From Mesorhizobium sp. WSM3626 (lineage in GTDB: Bacteria > Pseudomonadota > Alphaproteobacteria > Rhizobiales > Rhizobiaceae), in contig NZ_AZUY01000008.1 of assembly GCF_000513935.1 (NCBI RefSeq), positions 43,086 through 107,085 on the forward strand: a DNA stretch of 64,000 nt, in the 5' to 3' direction. This document shows, piece after piece, positions 18,091 to 26,958 of this stretch (position 1 is the first letter of the stretch; each line of letters opens with the position of its first letter). Made by a program: the position numbers and the translations under genes. Below the pieces are notes generated by a model. The model was not told the DNA's origin, ran no database searches, and was given only the letters and a program-made list of their open reading frames with translations.

Positions 18091-18918
18091 ATGATTTCCA
18101 ACATTGCCGAATTGATCGCCGACCGCATCGGCGCGATGCCCGCCGGCGAACGGCGAGCGGCGCAGACGCTGATCGCGAACTATCCGATGATCGGCCTGAA
18201 GACGGTCGCCGAATTCTCATCCGCGGCCGGCGTCTCCTCGCCGACAATCCTGCGTTTTGTCGCCCGGCTCGGCTTCCAGAACTATCCCGAGTTCCAGTCG
18301 GGCCTGCAGGACGAACTGGCGGCGCAATTGCAGTCGCCGGCGATACGAACGCTCAATCCGCCCTCGCCCAATGGCGGCACGGTGTCGCCCATGCTGGAAG
18401 CGACGCTCGACAACATGCGCGAGACCTTCAGGCATCTATCCGACAGGCAGCTTGCCGACATTGCCACCAGGCTGGCCGAGCGGCGCGGCAAGACCTTCCT
18501 CATCGGCGGCCGCTTCACCGATCCGCTGGCGCGCTACATGGCAGCCCATCTGGCCGTCATCCAGCCCGATGTCTTTCACCTCGCCGGCCAGGAGAGCATG
18601 TGGCGCGACAGGCTGATCGACATGGGCAAGCGCGACGTGCTGGTGATCTTCGACATCAGGCGCTACCAGGGCAGCCTCCTCCGCTTTGCCGAGAAGGCGC
18701 ATCAGCGCGGCGTGCAGATCGTGCTGTTCACCGACCAGTGGCTGTCGCCGATCGCCCGCTTTGCCCGCCACGTCATCGCCGGACGAACCGCAGTGCCTTC
18801 CGCATGGGACTCCTCGGCGGCGCTTTTTGTCGTCGCCGAAACGCTGATCGGCGCCGTCACAAGACAACTCGAGGCCGACGGTGCCCGGCGCATCCGCGAG
18901 ATGGAAGGCCTGCGATAA
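18091..18918 (+). CDS. MurR/RpiR family transcriptional regulator
   Basis: 275 residues. The N-terminal RpiR helix-turn-helix is visible as TVAEFSSAAGVSSPTILRFV near residues 33-52, and a C-terminal SIS domain begins about residue 130 (KTFLIGGRFTDPLARYMAAH). I chose ATG 18091, preceded by GGGAGAAG; an upstream in-frame start gives a basic tail without a ribosome site. RpiR proteins sense phosphosugars or related metabolites and bind DNA as dimers. Its divergent position suggests control of the operon ending at 11433. Confidence 0.88.
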   Translation: MISNIAELIADRIGAMPAGERRAAQTLIANYPMIGLKTVAEFSSAAGVSSPTILRFVARLGFQNYPEFQSGLQDELAAQLQSPAIRTLNPPSPNGGTVSPMLEATLDNMRETFRHLSDRQLADIATRLAERRGKTFLIGGRFTDPLARYMAAHLAVIQPDVFHLAGQESMWRDRLIDMGKRDVLVIFDIRRYQGSLLRFAEKAHQRGVQIVLFTDQWLSPIARFARHVIAGRTAVPSAWDSSAALFVVAETLIGAVTRQLEADGARRIREMEGLR

Positions 18919-19118
18919 GCAGATCCCCCGGGGGCATCGCATCGGCTCCGCTGCAGCGTCCCGAATTCACGTTACCGAGATTTAATGTGCACGATTGCGT
19001 GATAATTGCCATAAACCGATGATATCGGGGCGTGGCCGGTTGTTGCCGCCAGCCCGCATCGTCGCTGCATCCGCTTCCACCTGGAACCCAGCGGACGATT
19101 GTTGCCGCTGGAGTATCG

Positions 19119-20273
19119 ATGTCGAGCTGGAAACAGATTGTCCTTGCATTTGTGATCGTGGTCGCCGCCGTGGCTGCGTGGGCGCGTTTCTACCCCGGCG
19201 CTCCCGAAGTGCTGTCACGCTGGGGGATTGACTGGGCATATGGCGCGATGCCTCCAGCAAAGGACACCGCAGCGGCTGGCGCCCGGCAGACGGAGCGCAC
19301 CCGGATTGCCACGATCGTCGCGTCGCCAGCCAGCATGGCCACGATCAACGACCGCTTGCAGGCGATCGGCACCGGCCGCGCCAACGCCTCGGTGACCGTC
19401 AATCCCTATAGTTCCGGCCGCCTTGCCGAACTGCTGGTCGAATCCGGCAGCCACGTCGATAAGGGGCAGATCATCGCATCGCTCGATTCCGATACGGAGA
19501 TCATCGCCCAGAACCGGGCCAAGCTCGCTTTGCAGGATGCCCAGTCCAAGCTCGACCGCGTCAAGTCGTTGCGTGCCTCAAACGCCGCGACGCCGGTCGC
19601 GGTCGCCGATGCCGAAGTGGTGCTGGCCGGCGCCAAGCTGGCGCTTCAGGATGCCGAGCTTGCGCTGCAGCGCCGCTCGATCCTGGCGCCTATCGCCGGT
19701 ACCGTTGGCATCCTGCCGATCTCGGCCGGCAACTATGTGACCAACCAGTCGGCGATCGCCACGCTTGACGACCGCTCCTCGATCCTGGTCGATTTCCAGG
19801 TGCCCGAGCGCTTCGCCGCCGCCGTCAAGGTCGGCGCGCAACTGACGGCGACGCCGATCGCCAATCCGAGCAACGCCTATACCGGAACGGTGTCGGCGAT
19901 CGACAACCACATCGACGAAAAGAGCCGTACCCTGCTGGTCAAGGCCAAGATCGCCAACCCGGCCGATTCGCTGCGCGCCGGCATGTCGTTCTCCATCACC
20001 ATGAAATTCCCCGGCGAGACTTATCCGGCCGTCAGCCCGCTGGCGATCCTGTGGGGATCGGAGGGCGCCTATGTCTGGCAGATCGAGGACGGCAAGGCCA
20101 GGCGGTTGCCGGTTCGCATCATCCAGCGCAACACCGAAACCGTATTGATCGACGCGAAGATCGACAGCGGCGACATGGTGGTCATCGAAGGCACCCAAAG
20201 TGTCAGCGAAGGCGGCGAGGTTCGCATCGCCGGCCAGGACCAGCGCGCCGCCAACGCCGCGGAAGGCTCATGA
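19119..20273 (+). CDS. RND efflux periplasmic adaptor (HlyD/MFP family)
   Basis: 384 residues. A single N-terminal membrane segment (WKQIVLAFVIVVAAVAAWARF) anchors it. The lipoyl-like part GRLAELLVESGSHVDKGQIIASLDSDTEI is followed by an alpha-helical hairpin (about residues 140-195), the second lipoyl half RRSILAPIAGTVGILPISAGNYV, and the beta-barrel domain. ATG 19119 follows a GGAG site. It links the RND pump to an outer-membrane channel. Its stop overlaps the pump start by 4 bp. No outer-membrane factor gene is adjacent. Confidence 0.92.
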   Translation: MSSWKQIVLAFVIVVAAVAAWARFYPGAPEVLSRWGIDWAYGAMPPAKDTAAAGARQTERTRIATIVASPASMATINDRLQAIGTGRANASVTVNPYSSGRLAELLVESGSHVDKGQIIASLDSDTEIIAQNRAKLALQDAQSKLDRVKSLRASNAATPVAVADAEVVLAGAKLALQDAELALQRRSILAPIAGTVGILPISAGNYVTNQSAIATLDDRSSILVDFQVPERFAAAVKVGAQLTATPIANPSNAYTGTVSAIDNHIDEKSRTLLVKAKIANPADSLRAGMSFSITMKFPGETYPAVSPLAILWGSEGAYVWQIEDGKARRLPVRIIQRNTETVLIDAKIDSGDMVVIEGTQSVSEGGEVRIAGQDQRAANAAEGS

Positions 20274-23200
20274 CCGGCTCCGCCAACGCCTCCAGCGACA
20301 CCGGCTTCACCGCGCTGTTCATCCGCAGGCCGGTCATGGCCTTCGTGCTGAACACCCTTATTGCCGTTGCCGGCCTCGCTGCCTTTTACGGTGTCGAGAT
20401 CCGCGAATTGCCCGACGTCGACCGTGCCGTCGTCACGGTCTCCACCACCTTCGAAGGGGCCGCCGCCGAAACCGTCGATCGCGAATTGACCGACACGATC
20501 GAGGGCGCCGTCGCCCGCGTCTCCGGTGTCAAGTCGATCTCGTCATCCTCGTCCTTCGGCTCGAGCCGTGTCACCATCGAGTTCAACGACGGGGTCGATC
20601 TCAACGTCGCCGCCTCGGACGTGCGTGACGCGGTCGGCCGCGTCGCCAACCAGATGCCGGACACGGCCGATCCGCCGCGCATCGTCAAGGCCGACGCCAA
20701 TTCCGACGCGGTGATGCGCCTGGCGGTGACCTCCGACACCATGTCGATCCAGGACATGACGGTGGTGGTCCAGGACCAGATCGAGGACGAACTGGCCGCC
20801 GTGCCTGGTGTCGCCGACGTCCAGGTCTATGGCGATCGCGACAAGATCTTCCGCATCGACGTCGACCAGAACAAGCTGGCCAGCCTTGGCTTCACGGTCG
20901 CCGATCTCCGGGCGGCGCTTGCCTCCGTCGCCTTCGATTCCCCGGCCGGGTCGATCACCACGACCAACCAGGACCTGATCGTCCGCACCACGGCCGACGT
21001 GACGACGCCTGAGGAATTCGAGAACATCATCATCGGCGGCACGACGCGCATCCGCGATGTCGCGACCGTCACGCTCGGCCCCGATATCGGCCAGACGACG
21101 CTGCGCTCGGACGGCAAGACCGGCATCGGCATCGGCATCATCCGGCAGGCGGAATCGAACACGCTGGACATTTCGACCGGCGTCCAGGCCGCCGTCGCCA
21201 AGCTGCAGGAGAACCTGCCCAAGGGCATGTCGATCAAGATCACCAGCGACGACGCTGTCTTCGTCAAGGGTGCGGTGCACGAGGTCGAGATCGCGCTTGG
21301 CCTGTCGGTCACCATGGTGCTGATCGTGATTTATGTCTTCCTGCTCGACTGGCGCGCCACGCTGATCCCGGGCTTGTCGATGCCGGTCGCCATGATCGGC
21401 ACCATAGCCGCCATCTATCTGGCCGGCTTCTCCGTCAACATCCTGACGCTGCTTGCTTTGGTGCTGGCCACCGGCCTTGTCGTCGATGACGCCATCGTGG
21501 TGCTGGAAAACATCGTGCGACGGCGCAACGAAGGCATGGGCCCGCGCGCGGCCGCCGTGCTCGGTGCACAGGAAGTGTTCTTCGCCGTCGTCGCCACGAC
21601 GCTGACTCTGGTCGCCGTCTTCGTGCCGATCTCGTTCCTGCCGGGCCAGACCGGCGGCCTGTTCCGCGAATTCGGCTTCGTGCTTGCGATGTCGGTGCTT
21701 CTGTCCTGCGTGGTGGCGCTGACGCTTTGTCCGATGCTTGCCTCACGCATGCTGACCAGCGCGTCGCTCCACCACGAAGGCGGTCACGGCATTGGCGCAC
21801 GCATCGGCGGCGTCCTGAATGCCGGCTACAAGCGTGCGCTCCATGCATGTCTCGACGCGCCGTGGATCGTGGTTCTGGTCGCGGTGCTGTTTGCCGGCAT
21901 TGCGTTTGCGCTGTTCGGCACCATCCGCCAGGAGCTGACGCCAACCGAGGACCGCGCCGCCGTGCTGTTGCGCATCAACGCCCCGCAAGGCGTCAGTCTC
22001 GACTATACGACGCAGCAGATGCAGAGAATCGAGCGCCTGATCCAGCCCATGCGCGATTCCGGCGAGATCCGCTCGACCTTCGAAAACGCCGGCCAGAACG
22101 GCTCCTACAACTCCGGTTTCATGGTGATGACGCTGGCGCCGTGGGACGAGCGCAGCCGCAGCCAGCAGGAGATCATGGCCGAGATCAGCCAGTTGACCAG
22201 GCAGGTGCCCAGCGTGCGCATCTTCCCGGTCCAGCCCAACAGCCTCGGCATCCGCGGCGCCGGCAATGGCCTGCAATTCGCGCTGGTCGGCAACGACCGC
22301 AAGGCGCTTGGCGACGCGGCGGTCAAGATCATCGCCGAGATGCAGAAGGATCAGCGTTTCCAGACGCCGCGCCTGTCGATCGACCCGACGCAGCCGCAGC
22401 TCGCCGTGGCCATCGACCGCGAGCGCGCTTCCGATCTCGGCATCGACATCACCGGGCTCGCCAACACCATGCAAGCCATGCTCGACGGCAACGACGTCGT
22501 CGATATTTACATCGCCGACCGTAGCTACGGCGTGAAGCTGGTCTCGACCACCAACCCGATCAACGACCCGACCGATCTGGAAAATGTCTTTCTCAAGACG
22601 GCGGATGGCCGCTTCGTGCCGATGTCGACCATCGCCACGCTGACCGAGCGCGCCGTGCCGCCGTCGCTCTCGCGCGAACAGCAGCAGCCTTCGGTGGCAA
22701 TTACCTCGAACCTCTCAGGCAATTTCGCGCTTGGGGACGCGCTGACACGCGCGCAGGAGATCGCCGCGCCGCTTCTGCCGCCCGGCAGCCGCATCCTGCC
22801 GCTGGCCGAAGCCGCGACTTTGGGCGAAACCAACAGCGCCATGGTCACCATCTTCGGCTTCGCGCTGGTCATCATCCTCTTGGTGCTAGCCGCCCAGTTC
22901 GAGAGTTTCGTCAGCGCCGTCATCATCATGGCGACGGTGCCGCTCGGCCTTGCCTGCGCCATTTTCGCCTTGCTGCTCTCGGGCACCAGCCTCAACGCCT
23001 ACAGCCAGATCGGCCTGGTGCTTCTGGTCGGCGTCATGGCCAAGAACGGCATCCTGATCGTCGAATTCGCCAACCAGCTGCGTGATCGCGGCCTCGGCGT
23101 GCGCGAAGCGATCGAGCAGGCTTCCACCATTCGCCTGCGGCCGGTGATGATGACGATGATCTGCACAATTCTCGGCGGTGTGCCGCTTGTGCTGGCCGCC

Positions 23201-23401
23201 GGCGCGGGCGCCGAGGCACGCGTGGCGCTCGGCTGGGTCATCGTCGGCGGGCTTGGCCTGGCCACCGTCTCGACGCTGTTCCTGACACCGGTCGCCTATC
23301 TCCTGCTTGGCCGCTTCGTCACCCCGAAGACCCACGAGGAAGCACGGCTGAAGCGCGAACTCGAGGAAGCCGTCTACACCAATGTGGAACCGGCGCAATA
23401 G
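20270..23401 (+). CDS. RND family efflux pump, inner-membrane transporter
   Basis: 1043 residues, full length for HAE-type RND pumps. Start at ATG 20270 is fixed by the ATGA overlap with the adaptor gene. FIRRPVMAFVLNTLIAVAG is TM1. LATGLVVDDAIVVLENIVRRR in TM4 holds the paired Asp residues of proton relay, and GVMAKNGILIVEFANQLRD lies in TM10 with its conserved Lys. Two large periplasmic domains are present in the usual places. It should export drugs or toxic organic compounds, driven by protons. It ends 7 bp from the convergent GtrA gene. Confidence 0.95.
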   Translation: MTGSANASSDTGFTALFIRRPVMAFVLNTLIAVAGLAAFYGVEIRELPDVDRAVVTVSTTFEGAAAETVDRELTDTIEGAVARVSGVKSISSSSSFGSSRVTIEFNDGVDLNVAASDVRDAVGRVANQMPDTADPPRIVKADANSDAVMRLAVTSDTMSIQDMTVVVQDQIEDELAAVPGVADVQVYGDRDKIFRIDVDQNKLASLGFTVADLRAALASVAFDSPAGSITTTNQDLIVRTTADVTTPEEFENIIIGGTTRIRDVATVTLGPDIGQTTLRSDGKTGIGIGIIRQAESNTLDISTGVQAAVAKLQENLPKGMSIKITSDDAVFVKGAVHEVEIALGLSVTMVLIVIYVFLLDWRATLIPGLSMPVAMIGTIAAIYLAGFSVNILTLLALVLATGLVVDDAIVVLENIVRRRNEGMGPRAAAVLGAQEVFFAVVATTLTLVAVFVPISFLPGQTGGLFREFGFVLAMSVLLSCVVALTLCPMLASRMLTSASLHHEGGHGIGARIGGVLNAGYKRALHACLDAPWIVVLVAVLFAGIAFALFGTIRQELTPTEDRAAVLLRINAPQGVSLDYTTQQMQRIERLIQPMRDSGEIRSTFENAGQNGSYNSGFMVMTLAPWDERSRSQQEIMAEISQLTRQVPSVRIFPVQPNSLGIRGAGNGLQFALVGNDRKALGDAAVKIIAEMQKDQRFQTPRLSIDPTQPQLAVAIDRERASDLGIDITGLANTMQAMLDGNDVVDIYIADRSYGVKLVSTTNPINDPTDLENVFLKTADGRFVPMSTIATLTERAVPPSLSREQQQPSVAITSNLSGNFALGDALTRAQEIAAPLLPPGSRILPLAEAATLGETNSAMVTIFGFALVIILLVLAAQFESFVSAVIIMATVPLGLACAIFALLLSGTSLNAYSQIGLVLLVGVMAKNGILIVEFANQLRDRGLGVREAIEQASTIRLRPVMMTMICTILGGVPLVLAAGAGAEARVALGWVIVGGLGLATVSTLFLTPVAYLLLGRFVTPKTHEEARLKRELEEAVYTNVEPAQ

Positions 23402-23407
23402 AGATAG

Positions 23408-23818
23408 TTATTTCAGCAGCCGGCCTTCGATCGACCAGCGGGCGGCAAGGAAGTTCAACACAGCCGCTACGATGACGCCGCCGATCTTTGCCGGCCACAC
23501 ACCGGTGATACCGGCGAAGAGTGCGATCGACAGGCTGGAAACGCCGAGCGAAATCAACGCCCCAGCCGTGACAAACCGCAGGAAGGCGTCATGCAGCCGG
23601 ATGGCGTGATTGCGCTCGAACGACCAGAAGCCATTCGCCACGAAAGAGAAGATCACGGCGATCGACCACGAGACGACATTGGCGGACAGCGGCGGGACGT
23701 GCAGCTTGAGCAGCAGGGAAAAGCCGGCAAGATCGATGGCCGTGTTCGCCAGTCCGACAAGCGCAAAGCGGACGATCTTGCTGCCGGTCGAACGCTGGGG
23801 CTGTTTGCCGCCGCTCAT
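23408..23818 (-). CDS. GtrA family membrane protein, probable lipid-linked sugar flippase
   Basis: 136 residues with four membrane segments. KIVRFALVGLANTAIDLAGFSLLL is the classic GtrA opening and ANGFWSFER the conserved loop. GtrA proteins are thought to flip undecaprenyl-phosphate sugars across the inner membrane. Start at ATG 23818 overlaps the deacetylase stop by 4 bp. It is the last gene of a four-gene coupled operon. Confidence 0.88.
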   Translation of the reverse strand: MSGGKQPQRSTGSKIVRFALVGLANTAIDLAGFSLLLKLHVPPLSANVVSWSIAVIFSFVANGFWSFERNHAIRLHDAFLRFVTAGALISLGVSSLSIALFAGITGVWPAKIGGVIVAAVLNFLAARWSIEGRLLK

Positions 23819-24633
23819 CCCATGCCGTCCATGATCTCGACACCGGCGCGGGCCAGGTGTGCGCCGAACGCATCCGAGGCCAGAACCCCAAATTCCACTT
23901 CGCGCACGCTTTGCATCGGGTCGCGCGCGCACAGTGTTTCGTCGACATGGCCAGGGTGGCACATGAACAGTCCATGGTCCGGCAGCGCTTCGACCGCAGC
24001 CTCCAGCAATGGGGCAAATTTTTCGGGTTGCCGCCAGTCATAGATGCCGGCGAGCGGCTTCCAAACGGCAAAGCCGGCGCGCTGCATCGATCGGTTGAAG
24101 CCGGCGGCCACGGCAGCGATTGCCGCGATCTTCGGTGCGACGGCGGCATCACCCAGCGCGGGAGCGCCGCGCAACACCGGCCTGCCCGCAGCTTCACGAA
24201 AATTCGCCCGCAGCCATCCGCGCACGACGGGCAGGAAATGCACGTGCTGATGTCCATCGATGAAGTCGGGCTTGCGGCCCAGCGCCTCGACGAAATGACT
24301 ATATTGCGCGCCGAGTTCGGCATGGACGTCGCGCTCATCGATCCGGCTGCGCAAGACCGGCAGGGCCAGCGAACGAAGCGGCGGCAGCCGGCCCTCAGGC
24401 GCCAGGCTCGATTTGCCCGTGACGGCTGGCTGGTCCGTAAGGGTCAGGTGCAGTCCGATCGCCGCGTGACCGCACAGTGGCCTTATACGCGCCGCTGCCC
24501 CGGCCCATTCCGGAAAACCGGTCATGCAGCTGGTGCCGGTCAGGCGTCGCCGGTCGAGCAGGTCGAGAATCCCGGCGCAAACCCCTGGCGCCAGGCCGTA
24601 GTCATCGGCGATCAGGCGAATGCGCCGCGTCAT
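23815..24633 (-). CDS. ChbG/HpnK (YdjC-like) carbohydrate deacetylase
   Basis: 272 residues. The start MTRRIRLIADDYGLAPGVCAGI has the paired Asp (ADDYG) that binds metal; GLHLTLTDQP supplies a His, and FIDGHQHVHFLP the H-x-x-x-H-type metal site; MCHPGHVDE closes the domain. The family removes N-acetyl groups from chito-oligosaccharides or from lipid-linked amino sugars, as in Francisella NaxD and hopanoid HpnK. ATG 24633 overlaps the GT2 stop by 4 bp. Gene context, between a polyprenyl-phosphate glycosyltransferase and a GtrA flippase, favours a lipid-linked amino sugar (inference). Confidence 0.88.
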   Translation of the reverse strand: MTRRIRLIADDYGLAPGVCAGILDLLDRRRLTGTSCMTGFPEWAGAAARIRPLCGHAAIGLHLTLTDQPAVTGKSSLAPEGRLPPLRSLALPVLRSRIDERDVHAELGAQYSHFVEALGRKPDFIDGHQHVHFLPVVRGWLRANFREAAGRPVLRGAPALGDAAVAPKIAAIAAVAAGFNRSMQRAGFAVWKPLAGIYDWRQPEKFAPLLEAAVEALPDHGLFMCHPGHVDETLCARDPMQSVREVEFGVLASDAFGAHLARAGVEIMDGMG

Positions 24634-25631
24634 CCGCGGGACGCGCCCGCGGCGCCGTCCGAAACGTCGCTGCGCACGACATCGCGCACGATATACACCG
24701 GACGGTCCTTGCTCTCCGACAGCGTGACCCAGACATATTCGCCGATCAGGCCAAGGAGGGTGAGGTTGAGGCCACCGAGCAGGACGACGGCGACCATCAG
24801 GCTGGGATAGCCAGGCACTGCAATGCCGTAGAACATCACTTCGAAGAACACCTTGGCGCCATAAACGACGCCCGCCAGCGCCGCCAGCATGCCGCTCAAG
24901 CTGATGATGCGCAGCGGGATGACGGAAAACGACGTAAAGCCTTCCAGCGAAAAGGCGATCAGGTTGAGCCGGCTCCATTTCGATGTGCCGATGGCACGGT
25001 TTTCCGGCGAATAGGGTATGGCTTTCTGGCGGAAGCCGGCCCAGGCGAACAGGCCCTTGTTGAAGCGCCGCTTGTCGCGCAAGCTTGTCAGCGCGCGCGC
25101 CACGGTACCGCGCATGACGCGAAAGTCTCCCGCATTCTCGGGGATATCGAAACGCTGGCTGCTGTTGATCAGGCTATAGAACAGCTTCGCCAGCTGGCTG
25201 CGCCGCCAACTGGCCTCGCGCCGGTCGTTCTGGGCGTAGACGACGTCGATATCGGGGTGTTCCACCAACTCGGCAATCATCTGCAGGCTGACATCCATGG
25301 AATGCTGAAGGTCGGAGTCCATGATCAGCACCATGTCGCCGCGCGAATGGTCGAGGCCGGCGAGCACCGCGACCTCCTTGCCGAAATTGCGGCTGAGCCG
25401 CACGACCTCCCAGGAACCCGACAGCGCCAGCGAAAACCGCTCGGCGCCATCGTCGCGACTGCCATCGTCGATCAGGATCTTATGGACGGCCATGCCGAAA
25501 CGGCTTGATACCGCTTCCTCGAGCCTCTCGAGCAGCCCGGCAAAGGCCGACGCCGACTGCGCCTCGTTGAAGAAGGGCGCTACGATATCAAGTTTCTGCC
25601 GCGACTCAGCCATGTGCAACGGGTCCGACAT
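24630..25631 (-). CDS. GT2 glycosyltransferase, polyprenyl-phosphate sugar synthase type
   Basis: 333 residues. The GT-A catalytic part covers residues 1-230: VAPFFNEAQSASAFAGLLERL, LIDDGSRDDG, NFGKEVAVLAGLDHSRGDMVLIMDSDLQH (D-x-D metal site) and the Q/R-x-x-R region FAWAGFRQKAIPYSPENR. Two C-terminal membrane helices follow, as in GtrB/ArnC/DPM1-type enzymes. It should transfer a sugar from a nucleotide to undecaprenyl phosphate on the cytoplasmic face. Start at ATG 25631; ATG 25613 is an alternative. It overlaps the GT87-like gene by 26 bp. Confidence 0.9.
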   Translation of the reverse strand: MSDPLHMAESRQKLDIVAPFFNEAQSASAFAGLLERLEEAVSSRFGMAVHKILIDDGSRDDGAERFSLALSGSWEVVRLSRNFGKEVAVLAGLDHSRGDMVLIMDSDLQHSMDVSLQMIAELVEHPDIDVVYAQNDRREASWRRSQLAKLFYSLINSSQRFDIPENAGDFRVMRGTVARALTSLRDKRRFNKGLFAWAGFRQKAIPYSPENRAIGTSKWSRLNLIAFSLEGFTSFSVIPLRIISLSGMLAALAGVVYGAKVFFEVMFYGIAVPGYPSLMVAVVLLGGLNLTLLGLIGEYVWVTLSESKDRPVYIVRDVVRSDVSDGAAGASRG

Positions 25632-26772
25632 TCACCGCCTTGTCGCGCGCCTTGGCCCAGAACCACCAGATCAGCGAACAGGCGATGAAGGTGACCGCGA
25701 GCGGCCGGAACCAAGGGTAGAAGAAATTATGCATGTGGCGCTCGACGCTGGTCAAACCTGTGAGGAACAATACCGTCGACAGCACCGAAGCCAAGACGCC
25801 ACTACGCTCCTCCCGCCACAGTGTGGCGATAGCGAGACCGGCAGGCACGGCGATCATGGCATAGGTATTTGGCTCGACGCGCGGATTGAAGACGCACATG
25901 TAGAAGGCGGCCGTCAGTAAGATCGCCAGTCCGGCCATCCCGGGCTGGAGCTTGCGGTCGAACCAGAGGACGATCGATAGCGTAAGCAGTGCCACGACGA
26001 CGCGCACGATCGTGGCGGCGAATTCAGGCATGGGCACTCCTGCCGAGGTGAAAGGCGCCGTGAAGTCGGTGGGGACAAAGTGGCCGGACTGGTCGACGGC
26101 CATCGAGGTCAGCATGCGGGCGAAATCACCGTACTGCGCGTTGAGATAGCCGGCAGGTGCGAAGGCATACGGTATGGCGAGCACGAACAGCACCGCCAGC
26201 ACGAGCATGGGTATCAGCCGTAGGCGCAGGGCTCCCACCAGCAAAAGCATGATGATCGCGGTCGGTTTGGCAATGATGGCGACCGAAGCCCAGAAGAAGG
26301 TCTCGGCGCGCCGCCCTTCGAGCGCCGACAGGGTCAGGAGCCAGCAGGCGCCGGTCAAGAGGATCGTCGCCTGGCCGTTGCGGATCGCACCCAGCGCCAT
26401 CGGCAGGGCAAGGAAGAGCCCGAAGGAAAGCAGCCACGGCAATTCCCCGCCGCCGATTTTGCGCACTTGCCGCATCGCCGCGAAGGTGAGCGCCGCGAAG
26501 CCCACCGCATGCCACACCACGCCGCCCAGATACGGTCCAAGCTTCAGCACCGGAATGTAGAGTGCGGCAAAGGCCGGCGCGTAGAGATAGCCCATCTCCG
26601 ACTGGAGATTGTACAGCGGCTGGCCGCTGAGGAATGCCTCGCTGCCATATCCGTAGGCCTGCATCACCGTGCGCGTGTGGGGCGACCATAGCACCAGGCC
26701 GAGAACGACCAGGAACGCCCCGACCCACATGCCCAGCCCCAAACGGTCGAAAACCGGCTTGGAAATCGTCAT
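25606..26772 (-). CDS. multi-membrane protein, GT87/DUF2029-like glycosyltransferase
   Basis: 388 residues with about ten membrane segments. I chose ATG 26772 (MTISKPVFDRLGLGMWVG); the 50 codons upstream are Pro/Gly-rich with no membrane character. The first periplasmic loop AYGYGSEAFLSGQPLYN and the segment YLYAPAFAALYIPVL, with a Y-x-P-x-F motif, fit the DUF2029/GT87 GT-C fold. These enzymes use lipid-phosphate sugars as donors on the periplasmic face. First gene of the coupled set GT87-GT2-deacetylase-GtrA; it could be the final transferase. Family assignment is moderate. Confidence 0.72.
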   Translation of the reverse strand: MTISKPVFDRLGLGMWVGAFLVVLGLVLWSPHTRTVMQAYGYGSEAFLSGQPLYNLQSEMGYLYAPAFAALYIPVLKLGPYLGGVVWHAVGFAALTFAAMRQVRKIGGGELPWLLSFGLFLALPMALGAIRNGQATILLTGACWLLTLSALEGRRAETFFWASVAIIAKPTAIIMLLLVGALRLRLIPMLVLAVLFVLAIPYAFAPAGYLNAQYGDFARMLTSMAVDQSGHFVPTDFTAPFTSAGVPMPEFAATIVRVVVALLTLSIVLWFDRKLQPGMAGLAILLTAAFYMCVFNPRVEPNTYAMIAVPAGLAIATLWREERSGVLASVLSTVLFLTGLTSVERHMHNFFYPWFRPLAVTFIACSLIWWFWAKARDKAVNVGPVAHG

Positions 26773-26958
26773 CAACACACCCCGCACGCCATCGCGGAAG
26801 ACGCCCCAGCCTGGCGTCGTCCCGGCATTCGATGGCGGCGGCATATCACGGACAAAGCGACCAGGCATAGGGGGGCACAATGGCGCAAACGGCGATCCGG
26901 CCGTTCCGATAGCGCCGGACACGTGATTGTGTCGAGCGTCGAGAGCAAGGTCACCGCT

